64,000 bases of DNA, taken from Trebouxia sp. TZW2008. Lineage: Eukaryota > Chlorophyta > Trebouxiophyceae > Trebouxiales > Trebouxiaceae. The stretch lies in the NCBI GenBank assembly GCA_002118135.1, contig BDIU01000089.1, positions 62,001 to 126,000 on the forward strand. Reading direction: 5' to 3'. The position numbers and the translations under genes are program-made. The notes below the pieces were generated by a model. That model ran no database searches. It saw nothing but the letters and a program-made list of their open reading frames with translations, and was not told where the DNA came from. Below are positions 1-10,862 of this stretch, piece after piece; position 1 is the first letter of the stretch; the number at the start of each line of letters is the position of its first letter.

Positions 1-833
1 TCAAGCCCCCAAACATCCGTGTTGAGCTAGACAGTGATGGCAAGGTGCTGCAGCTGACTGTACATGACCTGGGCGGCAGTATTGCATACACAGGAGGTGA
101 GTCAAATTCCAGCTGCATGGTTTTGGTGGGCTGCACAGGTCCCAGGCTTTTCAACAGTCTGCATTTGTGAGCAATAAGAAGCCCCAGCCCCTTTATGCCC
201 CCAGGCCCCCTTACACCCCCCACCCCCCAGCCCCCCCCCCCCCGCACACCCTTCCTGCCCCTGGTTTCAGTTTGCCAATAGCATGAAGTGAAGTATGCTG
301 TGCAGGACCTTATTGTGAGGCGCCCCTGAACATTGCAATGTCACCAGATTGTGCTGCCCCAGACATGTGCGGTGTCAATTCTGGGCGCTTGCCAGAGTCT
401 GCGCACATCAACCCTATGTCTCATGATGTCTGGTCCATGGGCTACCAGCTGAGCTGGCTTTTGACGTCCAAGGGTTGCTTCACAACAGGGGAATGCTCTT
501 GGGAGAAGACGTGCAAGAAGCAGGATGAGTGGGTAAGCATGCAGCTATGTATCCCTTGTTGGCAAGAAAGCATGTGCTTGCATCATTCTGGAATAATAGA
601 TCAGTGCACATGCGGTACTCAGTGCAATGCATGTGGTGCAGGTGAGCAGTTACAATCAGGATGAGGCCTGTCAGGACTCTCATGAGATGTTGCGAGCGCT
701 GAGAGGCTCAGCAAACAATGACGCGCACTACAACCTTCTGAAAAAGACTGTGCGACAGATGCTGCATCCAGAGGCGAGTCAAAGAGCAACAGTGGAGCAG
801 CTCTTGCAAGCTGAACTGTTCGCTAGCTGTTGA
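1..833 (+). CDS. Protein kinase-like protein, C-terminal part (5' end outside window)
   Basis: Three exons: 1-96 (frame starts at base 3), 306-532 and 642-833, stop TGA at 831-833; the junction phases (1, then 0) agree. The first exon carries HDLGGS, which sits where kinases have the metal-binding DFG (here DLG). After the first junction comes GPYCEAP, resembling the APE end of the activation segment. DVWSMG follows, matching the D-x-W-x-x-G of subdomain IX. The last exon ends with HPEASQRATVEQLL, the conserved Arg region of subdomain XI, just before the stop. The catalytic loop and N-lobe lie outside the window, so activity and substrate cannot be judged. The activation segment looks degenerate, so a divergent kinase or pseudokinase is possible. 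The fold is fairly sure, the subfamily unknown. Intron 1 has a run of C at about 232-243. Confidence 0.72.
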
Positions 834-1765
834 GGCCCATGTGTATCAAGCACAAGATGTTGTTGTCAGGACACACACTTCCCTGACGCAAACCTGACAT
901 AAGTTTACATGCATGCAAGGGTGCAAGGATATGCAATATTGACTCTTTCTAGCTGGTGCTCTCATGTGACTATCGCAGCATCTTCATTGCCACATGCCTG
1001 CTGCTTTAAAGTGCAACTGCTCTGCTCTGTACTATACAATGTGACCCTATAAGCAAAGGCAAGCCATGCTGACATGAAACTCTAGTCCTGAGCATGCCAG
1101 GTGCATTGACATCAGCTTAGTGTCTGCATGACCGATCCAAAAGGCATGCAAATTTGTGACAGCACTGCAGTACAAAGACAGCTGTGGATCTGTGTGGATG
1201 CCTGACCCTGAGCAGCTTCAGCTGCATATACCAATACAGTTGGGGTATTGATTCTGCCAGCAACTGCAGACACCTCCAAGACAGGAATGGCAGCACAGCA
1301 TATCTATGAGCTTGACAGACTGCAGATGTAGCATGTGGTACGCATCTGGTACTAGTACACACTTTGCATTGCTGCAATTCATGCTGATATGCACTCTGGC
1401 GGACTGATTGGCCAACCATAACCAGACTTTTTTCCCTCTGTGGTAGCAGACTGTACATCTCATGCAGCGCAAGAAGCACGGCCAGACTTTCCATGCCAGC
1501 TGCTGTGAAACAAATCATGTGTCTCTGATGCTGTGACAGGCACTGCAGTACTTACAGATTGTTGTTGACAAATTACTGGATGCTTGTGCAATTGAAAGCT
1601 GTCTCTGTCATCGATAGGATTACTTACAGTATAACAAATGACGTCAGCTGTCAAATTGCTGCTGAACATGAGGAATGCAGCCTAGCTGAACACAACACAC
1701 AGGCTCTGCATGAATCCAAGCTGTGCTACTTGACACAAAAGCGCACGCAATGAAAACTTTCATCT
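834..1765. other. Gene-free convergent interval
   Basis: It lies between the 3' ends of the kinase gene and the 146-aa gene. A minus-strand open frame at 1117-1518 has no recognisable domain, no convincing splice partners and Cys/His/Leu-rich composition typical of translated TGCA-rich DNA. I see nothing else. Confidence 0.5.
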
Positions 1766-2853
1766 CTAGCATTGTCGCAACATTTCTTTAGCCAATCTCA
1801 TATTTGCATTGAACATGGTCTTTATCACCTCTGGCACCTGCAGCAGCAACATCCAGGTTGCATTCGATATCAAGGGCTGCACGTCACACTATGACTTGCA
1901 CCATTAGCCAAGTGACGTTTAAAGCAACTTGACCTCACAGCATTGCAAGCAGTTTCTGCTTGTGACTTGTGTCAAGCAGCAAAGTGTGAGCAGAGCAAAT
2001 ATAAGAGCCCTCTTGCAGCCACAGCAAGAGACAAGCCTGCTGCTGAGCAGCAGCAGTATGCACAGCGCAAAGCACTTGTTTGCTTGAGCTGTTAGCAAGT
2101 GCTGTACGGCTTGAGCGCTCATGGGCACAAGCTTGTCAAGTTGCATACTTTTGCATACTTACTTCAGGGGTTCTCTCAGAGCGGTTCAGGCGGAGGAATG
2201 TTTTTTTGCTTTCTGTTGCCACTTTCTTTTGCTTTTGGATGTAATGTCTCAAAGACGGGTAGAAGTTGCCATCCAAAGCCTGGTATGTGTTGGGCATTGG
2301 ATCAGGGTGTTGAGGTTGGGCATTGACTGCTGCTGACCCTGCATGGAGCAATGTGGTGTGATGAATAACAGACAGGGTTGAGCATGATGCCGGAGGCAGC
2401 AGAGCGGCAACCGCAATAGCATTCAAAGACCGCCTGCAGTAAGCCAGATCACCGCCATTGCCCTAGGAAAAGGCCTGTCATATTGAGCTTGGACTTACCA
2501 AAAGCCTTTTCCAGCTGAGCTTTGGTTAATATTCCAACAGATGGTGCTGAAGCCAAAGCCTCGCGGTCTGCAGCCGCAATACTGTCTGTGGTTGCAGGTC
2601 CAATAGCACGGCTCTCTTCCAGGGCGCTAGGACGGTCAGCGGAGCCCTGGCAACAGCGGGACAGGATTGGCAGCTTGCTAAGCGAATGTCAGCAGGCCGC
2701 CTTCAGGCGGTCACTTGCATGAGTTATGATGGACGCGCAGCACGCACTTCCGCCGCAGGTGTCAAACAAAAGAAACACAGCGGGAAGCCGTACGCGTGAC
2801 AAGCTCACCTGCTCCCCCGGGCCAGAGGCTGCTGCGTGGCGGCCGGCTGACAT
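1766..2853 (-). CDS. Small protein of unknown function, 146 aa
   Basis: Four exons on the minus strand: 2809-2853 (ATG), 2499-2646, 2163-2338 and 1766-1837 (stop TAG). Every donor is GTGAGC or GTAAGT and every acceptor is CAG. Phases (0,1,0) match and the total is 441 nt, exactly 147 codons. The first half is Ala/Ser-rich and probably disordered. The second half has a basic, helix-prone stretch (YPSLRHYIQKQKKVATESKK) and a C-terminal amphipathic helix (MFNANMRLAKEMLRQC). I see no signal peptide, membrane segment or known motif, and I do not recognise the family. The gene is supported by its splice structure rather than by homology. It lies downstream of bZIP-1 in the same orientation with about 750 bp between them. 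Confidence 0.6.
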
Positions 2854-3602
2854 GATCTTGTCAACGCCAAACCACTGACAAGGGGCAGCTGCGCAAAGTC
2901 GTGTAGAATTGTGTGAGGACAGCAGCACCCTTGCCCTTTGAACCGTCACACTAGCGACGTTTGAAATCAAATTTCGCGCCACTGGGTCCAGGTCTAGGTC
3001 TTGCCGTCACTGTGGTGACGGCGGCCATGCATGTAAAGTTGCACAGACACGTCAGCACATGCCCACGGGAGACCTCATGGGATCAGGCCTAGGTCTTGTG
3101 TGCACAAGACACCACAGCATACGTCTGAATGCTTTATTTTCCAGCCCTGTCAGTGACACCCTTGCGTCCTGGTGCACCCACACATCACATTCGGGCTTTG
3201 ACTCAAAGGTTCGGGCTGCATGCAACTCAGTGACTGAAGTCATGCACGTGATGCTTCAAGGGCCATGCACTCTGCATCCTAAGCATGCATAGCCCATGCT
3301 GATAGCAGTCATACAGAGCACCCAAAAGTTGCTCACTATCGATTGCCAGCAAGCACAATGTCATGTCACAAGAGGATCATGTGAGTCATGCTGCACAGCA
3401 CTCTGAAGCTGTGTCAAGTGCAGCTGACATGCTGTCAGAAACAACCTCTGGCGTGTTTGCTGAAGCTTGGTTGAATAGGCTCAACGTATAGTACATAACG
3501 GTTGAGCTTATTGTCCGATGAACACAGAGTGATACACGGACATAGTTCTGGTGTTCTAGTTCTGGACAAGTGTCAGTTGTCAGAACCCTGAAGGCTGAGA
3601 CA
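2854..3602. other. Intergenic region between two minus-strand genes
   Basis: It should hold the promoter of the 146-aa gene and the 3' UTR of bZIP-1. No structured gene is seen; the short frames here are poor in codon structure. Confidence 0.45.
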
Positions 3603-6600
3603 TCACTGCAATGGCACCTCTGCAGCAGCTGAAGATGCCTGTTGCTGTGCGACGCAAGTGGCAATGGCAAGTGCATCAATGTGGTGTGGGCCACTGGCAA
3701 TGACTGCACGAGCATACTGCATGCGGGTCCACACCTGCAACGCAGCATTCACTGTCAGATAAGGCAGCTGACTGTATTGCAATTGCAGCTCAAGTTGATG
3801 CAATGATCAAGTTCCCACGGTTGCTGACTTAAAACCGCATGCTTGCATCCTTCGTTGCAGGCAAAGCTGCTTGTCAGCCTGGTCAAATTCAGATCTGAAG
3901 CTCTATCCAGATTGTGATGCATAGAGATGAAGCGCACATTAAGCCAGCTGAGTCCACAGCTCATGAGTTTCACAAGCATGAACACTGGCTGCATGCTCTG
4001 TCTGGAACAAGCATGCTTTTGGGTCTGGGGTACATGCACATCAAAGCAGCATCATATGAACCCCTACTGAATTGTGCAGGTCACACCTAGGTCAAATCAC
4101 ATGTGCAAGAAACAAAACAGAAAGCATGTGCTGTCTGCATGTGGCACACAGGTATGGCAAGGCAAACTTGTGTGTGTCTCAGCTACAGAGAAGTCGAAAC
4201 GCTCATTAGCTTTGTGCAATGACAATCATGATGATTCATGTGGTTACGCACCTTGACAAAGATCTGCTGATACAGCTCCAGCCATATATCCTGGCCTTTG
4301 CGTAGGTTGGCTTTCAGATCTTGCAGTCTCTGACTGTCCTTGGCCAATTCCGGTTGCACATCCTTGTCAGCCACATCATGTGTTGTACACTGCAGTCACA
4401 CCATGCATCAGACCAAGCATGACAGTCACTGAAAGTGTATTTAGCCTATCAAAGCAGTATCTGGGCCAGTATACGATTGCAGCATGAGCGCTGTTTCTTG
4501 CTATGCTTTGACTGTTTTGTCTGTCATGCTGTGCGCTTCTGCAGATGCAAAGGTGGCTACAGGGAAGTTGCATGCTGGTGCAGTTCATCAGGCGCAAGGG
4601 TGCACATCTTTGCAGCATTCAGGAAAGGATTGTGCTGCAGCCAACAAAAGCAAGTGAAATGGCTTCTTGTCAGTTGCATGCATGTGCGCTTCATTGAGTG
4701 CAAGGGCTCACAACATTCTTGCAGCATGCACAAATGCCATGTGAGCTGCATCTTGCAGGCCAAGATAGGCGCCTTCATGTGAATTGCATGCTAATGAGCA
4801 TGCACTTCACCAGGCTCAAGAGTTCACAGCACTTTTACAGCATATACAAATGCCGTTTGTGGTGCGGCCTACAGACGCAAGTGAGGTCGTGTTGCTTGTG
4901 ACTGAGACAGTGTGTCGCACTACTACAGTTTTGTCTTGATGTAATGACTGCATTCAATCTTGATAACAATGGTCCTGACATCAAAGTGTCCTCACTCAGA
5001 AGCAACAGTGCAGTCACAAAGCAGGGAGTACTTCTCAACGGCTGAGTCCTTACAACGAGATTGCCTGCAATTATGAGGTTACTGTATAGCATCAAGTGCG
5101 GTGTAAACAAAGTTGTTCAGATGCAGCAAGAATGGTGCTCACCTGGGCAATGGCGCTGCAAATCTGATGCCAATGCGCTTGATTTGCTGCTTGCTTTGCA
5201 AAGCTCACTGAGCGCAACCTGACCATTTCAGTCTTCTGGTCATCTGTGAGTTGCAGACTATTCTGCGGCACCAGGGTGGTATCAGAAGTTGCACAGGGTC
5301 TGGTGTGTGCATGACTGGACTCAAGAGCTGCGTTGAGGCAGCTGCATTGCTTCAGACAACTGTATCAACTTGTTCAAAGGAATGACAGTGCACCAGGGTG
5401 AGCAGCACTCCTGATGCTGACTGTTGTATGCTTGCTGACAATTTCAATGCAAAGCAACTGCAAATGCATCTAAACTTGTATATGAAACAAGGTCTTGGAA
5501 GTTGCCAAGGTGAAGCTTTGCTGATGCGAGCATGCATAAAAGTTAGGCAAAACACTTGCTGCACAAGAATGGCGCCTGCTGCGCTGCTGTGATGCTTGCC
5601 TGGAAACGACTGCTAAAAAGGCTCAAACAAATGCACAGACAGCAGGGCATTTGCAGCCCTGAGTCAAGAGACGTACAGTGACAGCTTGCCAGTGCTCTGG
5701 CATGCGGTATAGCAGATCGCTGGTGTCCCAGTCTTCAGGATCAATGTTCACCATATAAAGCTTTCTCAAGTTGTCTGCATTGCCAAGTATAGTCTCCTTG
5801 ATGAAGAAGCCCTGCAAGGCATAGCACACCAGGTTGATTTCTGCTGCTGATGATCATGACGCTCCTGTTCATGTGCTGTCCTAGTTACTTAGCATATAAA
5901 CCTTTCTTAAGTTGTGTGCATTGCCAAGTGTAGTCTCCTAAAGAAGAAGCCCTGCAGAGCATAGAGATGCACAGTTGAAGATTACAGCTTTGCTTTGCAA
6001 AAGAGAAGAGGCGAGCAGGGTAGGAAGAGCATAGACATTGTATATCGCCTGAAGAGCTGTCAGAGCATGAGCAAATGCTTGCTGCTCCATCATGACATTC
6101 GTGCCATTACGCTGTTCAATATTAAGCATATATCAGCAACAGGTGGATGGCAAGAGCTACATTCACTTCTTGAATCATCTGATGATGCACCTGTTTTACC
6201 TAAAGAAGCAATATGCACAGGAAGCATACCTTAACCAAACCCACCTAGCTTTGAGTAACTGACAGCACTGCTCAATTTGCATGCAGTGAGCTGCCTTTAG
6301 CCATACAGCTGCTGTCAAGTAAATGTCAGCGGCTGCTTGCACCTGCTGCTGATGTCAGGGACATAGAGCATGCGCAGGGTGGGTACTAGACATACCAAGG
6401 TGAGGCACGCCTTCTCAAGCTCAGCGTCCAACTGAGCACCTGTTCCACCCCGATCAAGTCGGTCCACAACAGACTTCACTCTGCTGACCATCGCAGCATA
6501 TACAGCATTGACCTCGCTTGGCTGTGCTTGGATTGCTGGCCATGCGACAGGAAGTGAGGTCTTGCCAGGCTGCGATGATTGCTGCTGTTGAGACAAAGCT

Positions 6601-7492
6601 AGCTGATTTGTTTGGTCGTCCACAATGCCACCAGATAGCTTTTGCATTGTCTGCGTTCACAATATGGGTATGAGTATCAGTAGACCTGTGGCAAATACTG
6701 TGCTCTGAATTTCAACATGACAGCAAGCACGAGCATATGCCCTGCATCTGGCAAACACAATGCACAAAATCACATTTGCTTCGTAAAATGCAGCATGGAC
6801 CAGTGACAGATACCTTCTGTTGCTCTTGCAGTATTGTCAATTGGGATTGCCGCGAATGCAGAACCTTGTCAAGCACAGCACTTCTGCCTGTCAGTTTGTC
6901 ATGTTCCATTTGCAGGTCTTGGAGCTGAGTTGTCATATCGGCAAGCTGTTGTTGCATCTGGCTCTTGGTAACCTGAAGCACAGCATTTTGATATCAGCTC
7001 AAATGATTGAATGAGCGACATCCGTTTCTGCAACCGTAGACAGCACATGGTCTGATTCAAGTGTAGATTTGCCTTTTGTTTCTCTCTAAACTTCTTCTGC
7101 GCTCTTCTGTTTTTGAGAGTCCATGCTTCTGAGCGTTTGCCAGAACCTGAGGAGCTGTCTTTTCCCTTCCCTCGACCAGACCCAGAGGAGGAACTTGGTT
7201 GCAATGTATCTGCAGGCTGTTGATGCCGGGAGTCTGCTGCTGCACCAGTTTCATAGAGCGCTTGAGGCTGGCCAGCAAAGCTCTGCTGTGTTTGGTCGTC
7301 TAATGCTATAGTAGTGGGATCAAAGTACGTTTCATCTTGGTTGTGCGTGAAAGACCACGATGGGAGTACAGACTGTGCAGGAGCTGCGTAAGACGCTGCC
7401 GTTGATCCCTGAAGGTCGAGTAGGTGTTGAGGCAGAAACGCGTCCAGATGCAGCTCGTCTTCAGGTTGATTGCGACTGTTCCGCCAGTCCAT
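3603..7492 (-). CDS. bZIP transcription factor 1 (452 aa)
   Basis: Seven exons: 7073-7492, 6814-6972, 6396-6650, 5677-5811, 5143-5262, 4252-4389 and 3603-3734, totalling 1359 nt. All six introns are phase 0. Exon 1 encodes a Gln/Ser-rich N-terminus and the basic region KNRRAQKKFREKQK, with the invariant Asn and the Arg eight residues later. Splicing to exon 2 puts Met/Leu at exact seven-residue steps (M, M, L, L, L), so the zipper register confirms the junction, which uses a GC donor (AAG|GCAAAT). Later exons encode a helical C-terminal region shared with bZIP-2: LQLTDDQKTEMVRLR, DIWLELYQQIF and VWTRMQYARAVIASG. It should be a nuclear DNA-binding dimer; the target site is not predictable here. 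The start is the first ATG of the open frame; an upstream non-coding exon is possible. The 3' end at 3603 is the first in-frame stop. Intron 5 holds a MITE and intron 3 a decayed exon copy. Confidence 0.82.
4926..5084. mobile_element. TA-flanked MITE in bZIP-1 intron 5
   Basis: This 159-bp element begins CAGTTTTGTC and ends GGTTACTG, and TA flanks both sides (4924-4925 and 5085-5086). Its interior shares the stretch CTCAGAAGCA-C-A-TG and the GTCCT..ACATCAA words with the elements in the PPR gene. TA target duplication plus CAGT..ACTG ends point to a Tc1/mariner (pogo-like) non-autonomous family. It has no coding capacity. Confidence 0.6.
5893..5951 (-). repeat. Decayed copy of the 5' part of bZIP-1 exon 4
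   Basis: Read on the minus strand, this segment starts right after a CTGCAG acceptor with GGCTTCTTC and follows the true exon (5677-5811) for about 60 bases, with substitutions and an in-frame TAG. It lies in the intron immediately upstream of the true exon. It is an acceptor-side echo and is not translatable. Confidence 0.75.
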
Positions 7493-8300
7493 CTGCAAAC
7501 GCTGCACCTAGCTGGATCATGTACATCGGCATCGCAGCAAGGAACAAACCTGAGGCTCATACAGGCATAAAGCTGAGCCTCGATGCGGATGAGTCATAGG
7601 TGCCCTCAGCTGCCATCCAAGGAGTGCTAGCCTGCCCTTGGTGAAGCCACTGTCAGGATCGCAAATGCTTGCACCTGCACAACGCAAGGCAAACAGAGAA
7701 TGCAGCAAGCACTCATATCTATTGCTGCTCTGCACACCCGGTTGCAATGACTGGATTTCAGAGCATTGCACGCACATGCAGGACTTGCAGCCTTATGGCT
7801 CAGGAATGCTTCTGCAGTGATGCGACTCCAGGTCAGCATTTGCATTGCTGTTGAAGAGTGTTTGCGTTGAATGTATCTGACACAAATTTCTTAAGCTCCC
7901 ATACTCTGTAAAGTTGATATCATCGACGTATCCACATGCTTTTGCCCAACAGACTGCCCGAACCCATGACATGTGTGACTTGCTTCATTGCGCAGCCCAA
8001 CGTCAAGAAGCCATTCTCATGGCCTTTGGACATGTTGAATTGCAGCATTGCTGCAGCAGCACAGGTGTGTCTGGGACTGCTGTTCATCCCGAAGAGACCT
8101 TGACTTTGAGACTTCGTTTGTTGCAGCTGCACACTCGCCTGGCACAAGCTCATCAGTGTCCAATGTCTTCTCAGCACACGTTCTCTTTGTTGCCTCCAGC
8201 GCACAACTTCTCGGTGCATCAACATCGCATGTGCGGCGTGGTCGAGTCTAAGAGATCATGCCTCCAGTGCAGTCTCGGCACAGCTAAACGATAGGGTGAC
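7493..8300. promoter_or_regulatory. Divergent intergenic region of bZIP-1 and the TBL gene
   Basis: Eight hundred bases separate the two divergent start codons. No protein-coding exon can be defended here, although an untranslated first exon of bZIP-1 is possible. It probably holds both promoters, and no specific motif is claimed. The shared promoter is inference from gene orientation. Confidence 0.4.
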
Positions 8301-9993
8301 ATGGCTGCGCCGAGTACGCTTCGGCGAGTTGCAAAATCCAAAATGACCGTCGTGGTCAGCCTTTGTCTGTTGGCCATTGTTTGCACAGCCTGGTACTCCT
8401 CAGCACGGCTCAAGAGAAGCATCCTAGAAACAGCCACTCTGAGCAACAAATTCATATGGGGCAAAGCAAGGGCGTGCCCGCTCGAGTACTCGAGGCACAG
8501 GTAAACAAGCACAACATATGACACATGTCTGGCAAGCTTGTGCCCCCGTCTCAGGCATACAGGCTTTTCACTCTTGGAGTTCAGCAAACATGACACATTG
8601 TTGGATTTTAGTTATGCAGACATCAGGACATTCAAGAAGAAGCCATACATGGTTGGTGGCAATCAGGAGCCCAACTGCAGAAATTGCTTGATAGATGATG
8701 GCTTGGCAGGTGAGCCTGCTATTGCCCAGTGTCCATGACTCAGTGATGTAACTGTACTGGCCTAGCAGCAGCCATGGGTCTTATGGCATGCATCATTCCA
8801 AAGGTACAACTGGCTGTACTTTGTGTCCACATTTGGCATTGTCTGTTGACGACCCTGTTGAGTTCACAGGACAGCAAAGTAGTTTTCATGATTCATAAAA
8901 CCAAACCCTGTTCTTGAATGCTTGCAAGCAGCTGCTCTCGATGCCAAACAAACATTAGGCCTGCGCTGTCAGCAAGTGTCTGGCTGCAGGCTACTGCAAA
9001 CGGCTGACATGCCCATACGAAGAGCAAAGGGACTTTTTGGAGCATCTGATCACTAGGGCAGAAATGGGGGCACCAGGCTATGAAGCTATGCTGACAATGA
9101 CCCCATGTGACTGGTGGCCACTGCTGCAAAACAGAACGCTGTGGCTTGTGGGTGACTCCCTGTCTCAGGAGTTCATGAAGGCTTTTCAGTGCTTCATGTA
9201 CGAGTTCTGGGATCTGGACATGGTTGACCTCAAGCATCGTGTTGTGGAGAACGACTTTGTCAGGGAGAAGGTTCGCCTGGGCTGGTGCGCAAACCTGATC
9301 AACGGCGCACGTATTTGTCATCACAGAGTCAATGATGCTCCTGAGTACACAGCCGTGCTGCCATACTTCTACAAAGGGCTGACAGGCAAGCGTAACGACA
9401 TAGTCATGATGAGTACTGGCATGTGGAGTAATGATGTGGACACATACAGCAGCAGGCTCAGCACATTTGCGCAGTACTACAAGCTGCATAAACAGGAGCT
9501 GCCGTACTTTGTATGGCGTGACAGCTCGCCTCAGTTCTTTCATACGCCCACTGGAGATTTTGGCGGGTCAGTGCATGCAGTCTGTCAGCCAATTGGTTTT
9601 CCCACTGGGGGTGTTACTTTGGACAGACAGAATGCTCTTGTCAGTGACTTTGACATTGCACCTCAGCTGAAGATTGTGCATGAGGGCGGATGGCGAAATC
9701 AGCTCAGCAGACCTGTCATGACAGCTCTTGGCATCCCAATCATTGAGACCTGGAACAGATCAGTGCCCATTTGGCAGTACCACAAGAACGCACATGAGGA
9801 TCCAAACCATCATGACTGTACACACTGGTGTCATCCCAGTGCATATGCAATCTGGATGTTTGAGTGTCTGGCCAAGCTTCAAGAGCTGGAAGCTGATATT
9901 GCGAAACACATGAAAAGAATGCCTAGTCAGGCACAGTTGAATGACTTAGACATGACTGCCGGTACAGAGCATATAGTGGTGGAGCCCTTCTGA
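8301..9993 (+). CDS. TBL/PC-esterase family protein (452 aa, membrane-anchored)
   Basis: Exons 8301-8500, 8555-8709 and 8990-9993; phases 2 then 1 match and the total is 1359 nt. The N-terminus has a single hydrophobic segment (MTVVVSLCLLAIVCTAWYSS) after a short basic stretch, a type II Golgi-style anchor. The lumenal domain has Cys residues spread as in TBL proteins, the block LWLVGDSLSQEF (GDS nucleophile motif) and, near the end, DCTHWCHPSAYAIWMFE, matching the DxxH motif that supplies the other catalytic residues. Known TBL proteins O-acetylate or de-acetylate wall polysaccharides in the Golgi. A role on the algal wall or extracellular glycans is likely, but the substrate is not predictable. 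Intron 1 is only 54 bp. It sits between two bZIP paralogues. Confidence 0.85.
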
Positions 9994-10862
9994 TCAATTT
10001 GCCCTCTCTGTTATGCCCTTATGCGTGCTTCAACATATGAACGCCTGCAAATTGTGGCTGTCAAGTGGTGTGTGAGTAGCAGCAAGATCATGCATGTCTT
10101 TTTATGAATTGCCCACCTAAGTCTACTGCTTTGTATACCAAATGCTGCTTTGATGCAGTGCAGGGCTTGTGTCATCGCCTCTCAGGTTTTAGATAGCTTG
10201 GTATGCATTTCATTCAGGGCGCCATCATTGGTCAGCTGAACGTTGAGTTTGAGTTGTAGCATTGGCTTCAGGTGAAAGAGTTTGCCGCTCTTATAGGCAC
10301 AAAGCCAGCAGCAGGTTTGAAGCATCAGCACGAAGCTCTTCTGCCTGTTGAGACATGAAGCATCAGCAGGACCTCACTATAGCCTTCTGCCTTTTAAGCT
10401 TGCAAATTTGAGAGCTTGCAATCCAAGACTGTGATCATGAACATGGACATTGCAATTCCACAGGCTCTTTCATTACTGCTGAATTTCTGCGTACCCCCTG
10501 CAAGGGCTCTTTGCGCGGCAAGTTAAGCAAGTCCTGCTTCGGTGGCAAAGGGTCTGCAGAGTCAGCTGAGCTGTAGCCGCTGTGTTGTGCCAAGTCTACC
10601 ACCATGGTGCAAAGCTAGACTGCCCTAGCGTCATGCCAAAAGCACATGTGCATTCAGCAGCCAATGCAGCTATTCTGATTACATATCACATGACTAAAAT
10701 GTGAGTGCAAACTTCGCAGTTAGGCAGAAGGGCACCCTGCGAGATCGATGATCAGATTTGCGCAGCGCACAACCCAAACACTGCTTGCAAGCAGCTACGC
10801 GAGCTGATTGACGAAAGCAGCACGTGCGGGGAATGAGACTGCCATAGAGTGTTGCCGGCTGG
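9994..10862. other. Gene-free interval upstream of bZIP-2
   Basis: It must contain the TBL 3' UTR and the bZIP-2 promoter. No coding exon or repeat array is visible. Confidence 0.45.

Noticed and set aside
1117..1518. 133-aa minus-strand gene
   Set aside because: Cys/His-rich composition typical of translated TGCA-rich DNA, no domain, no splice partners.
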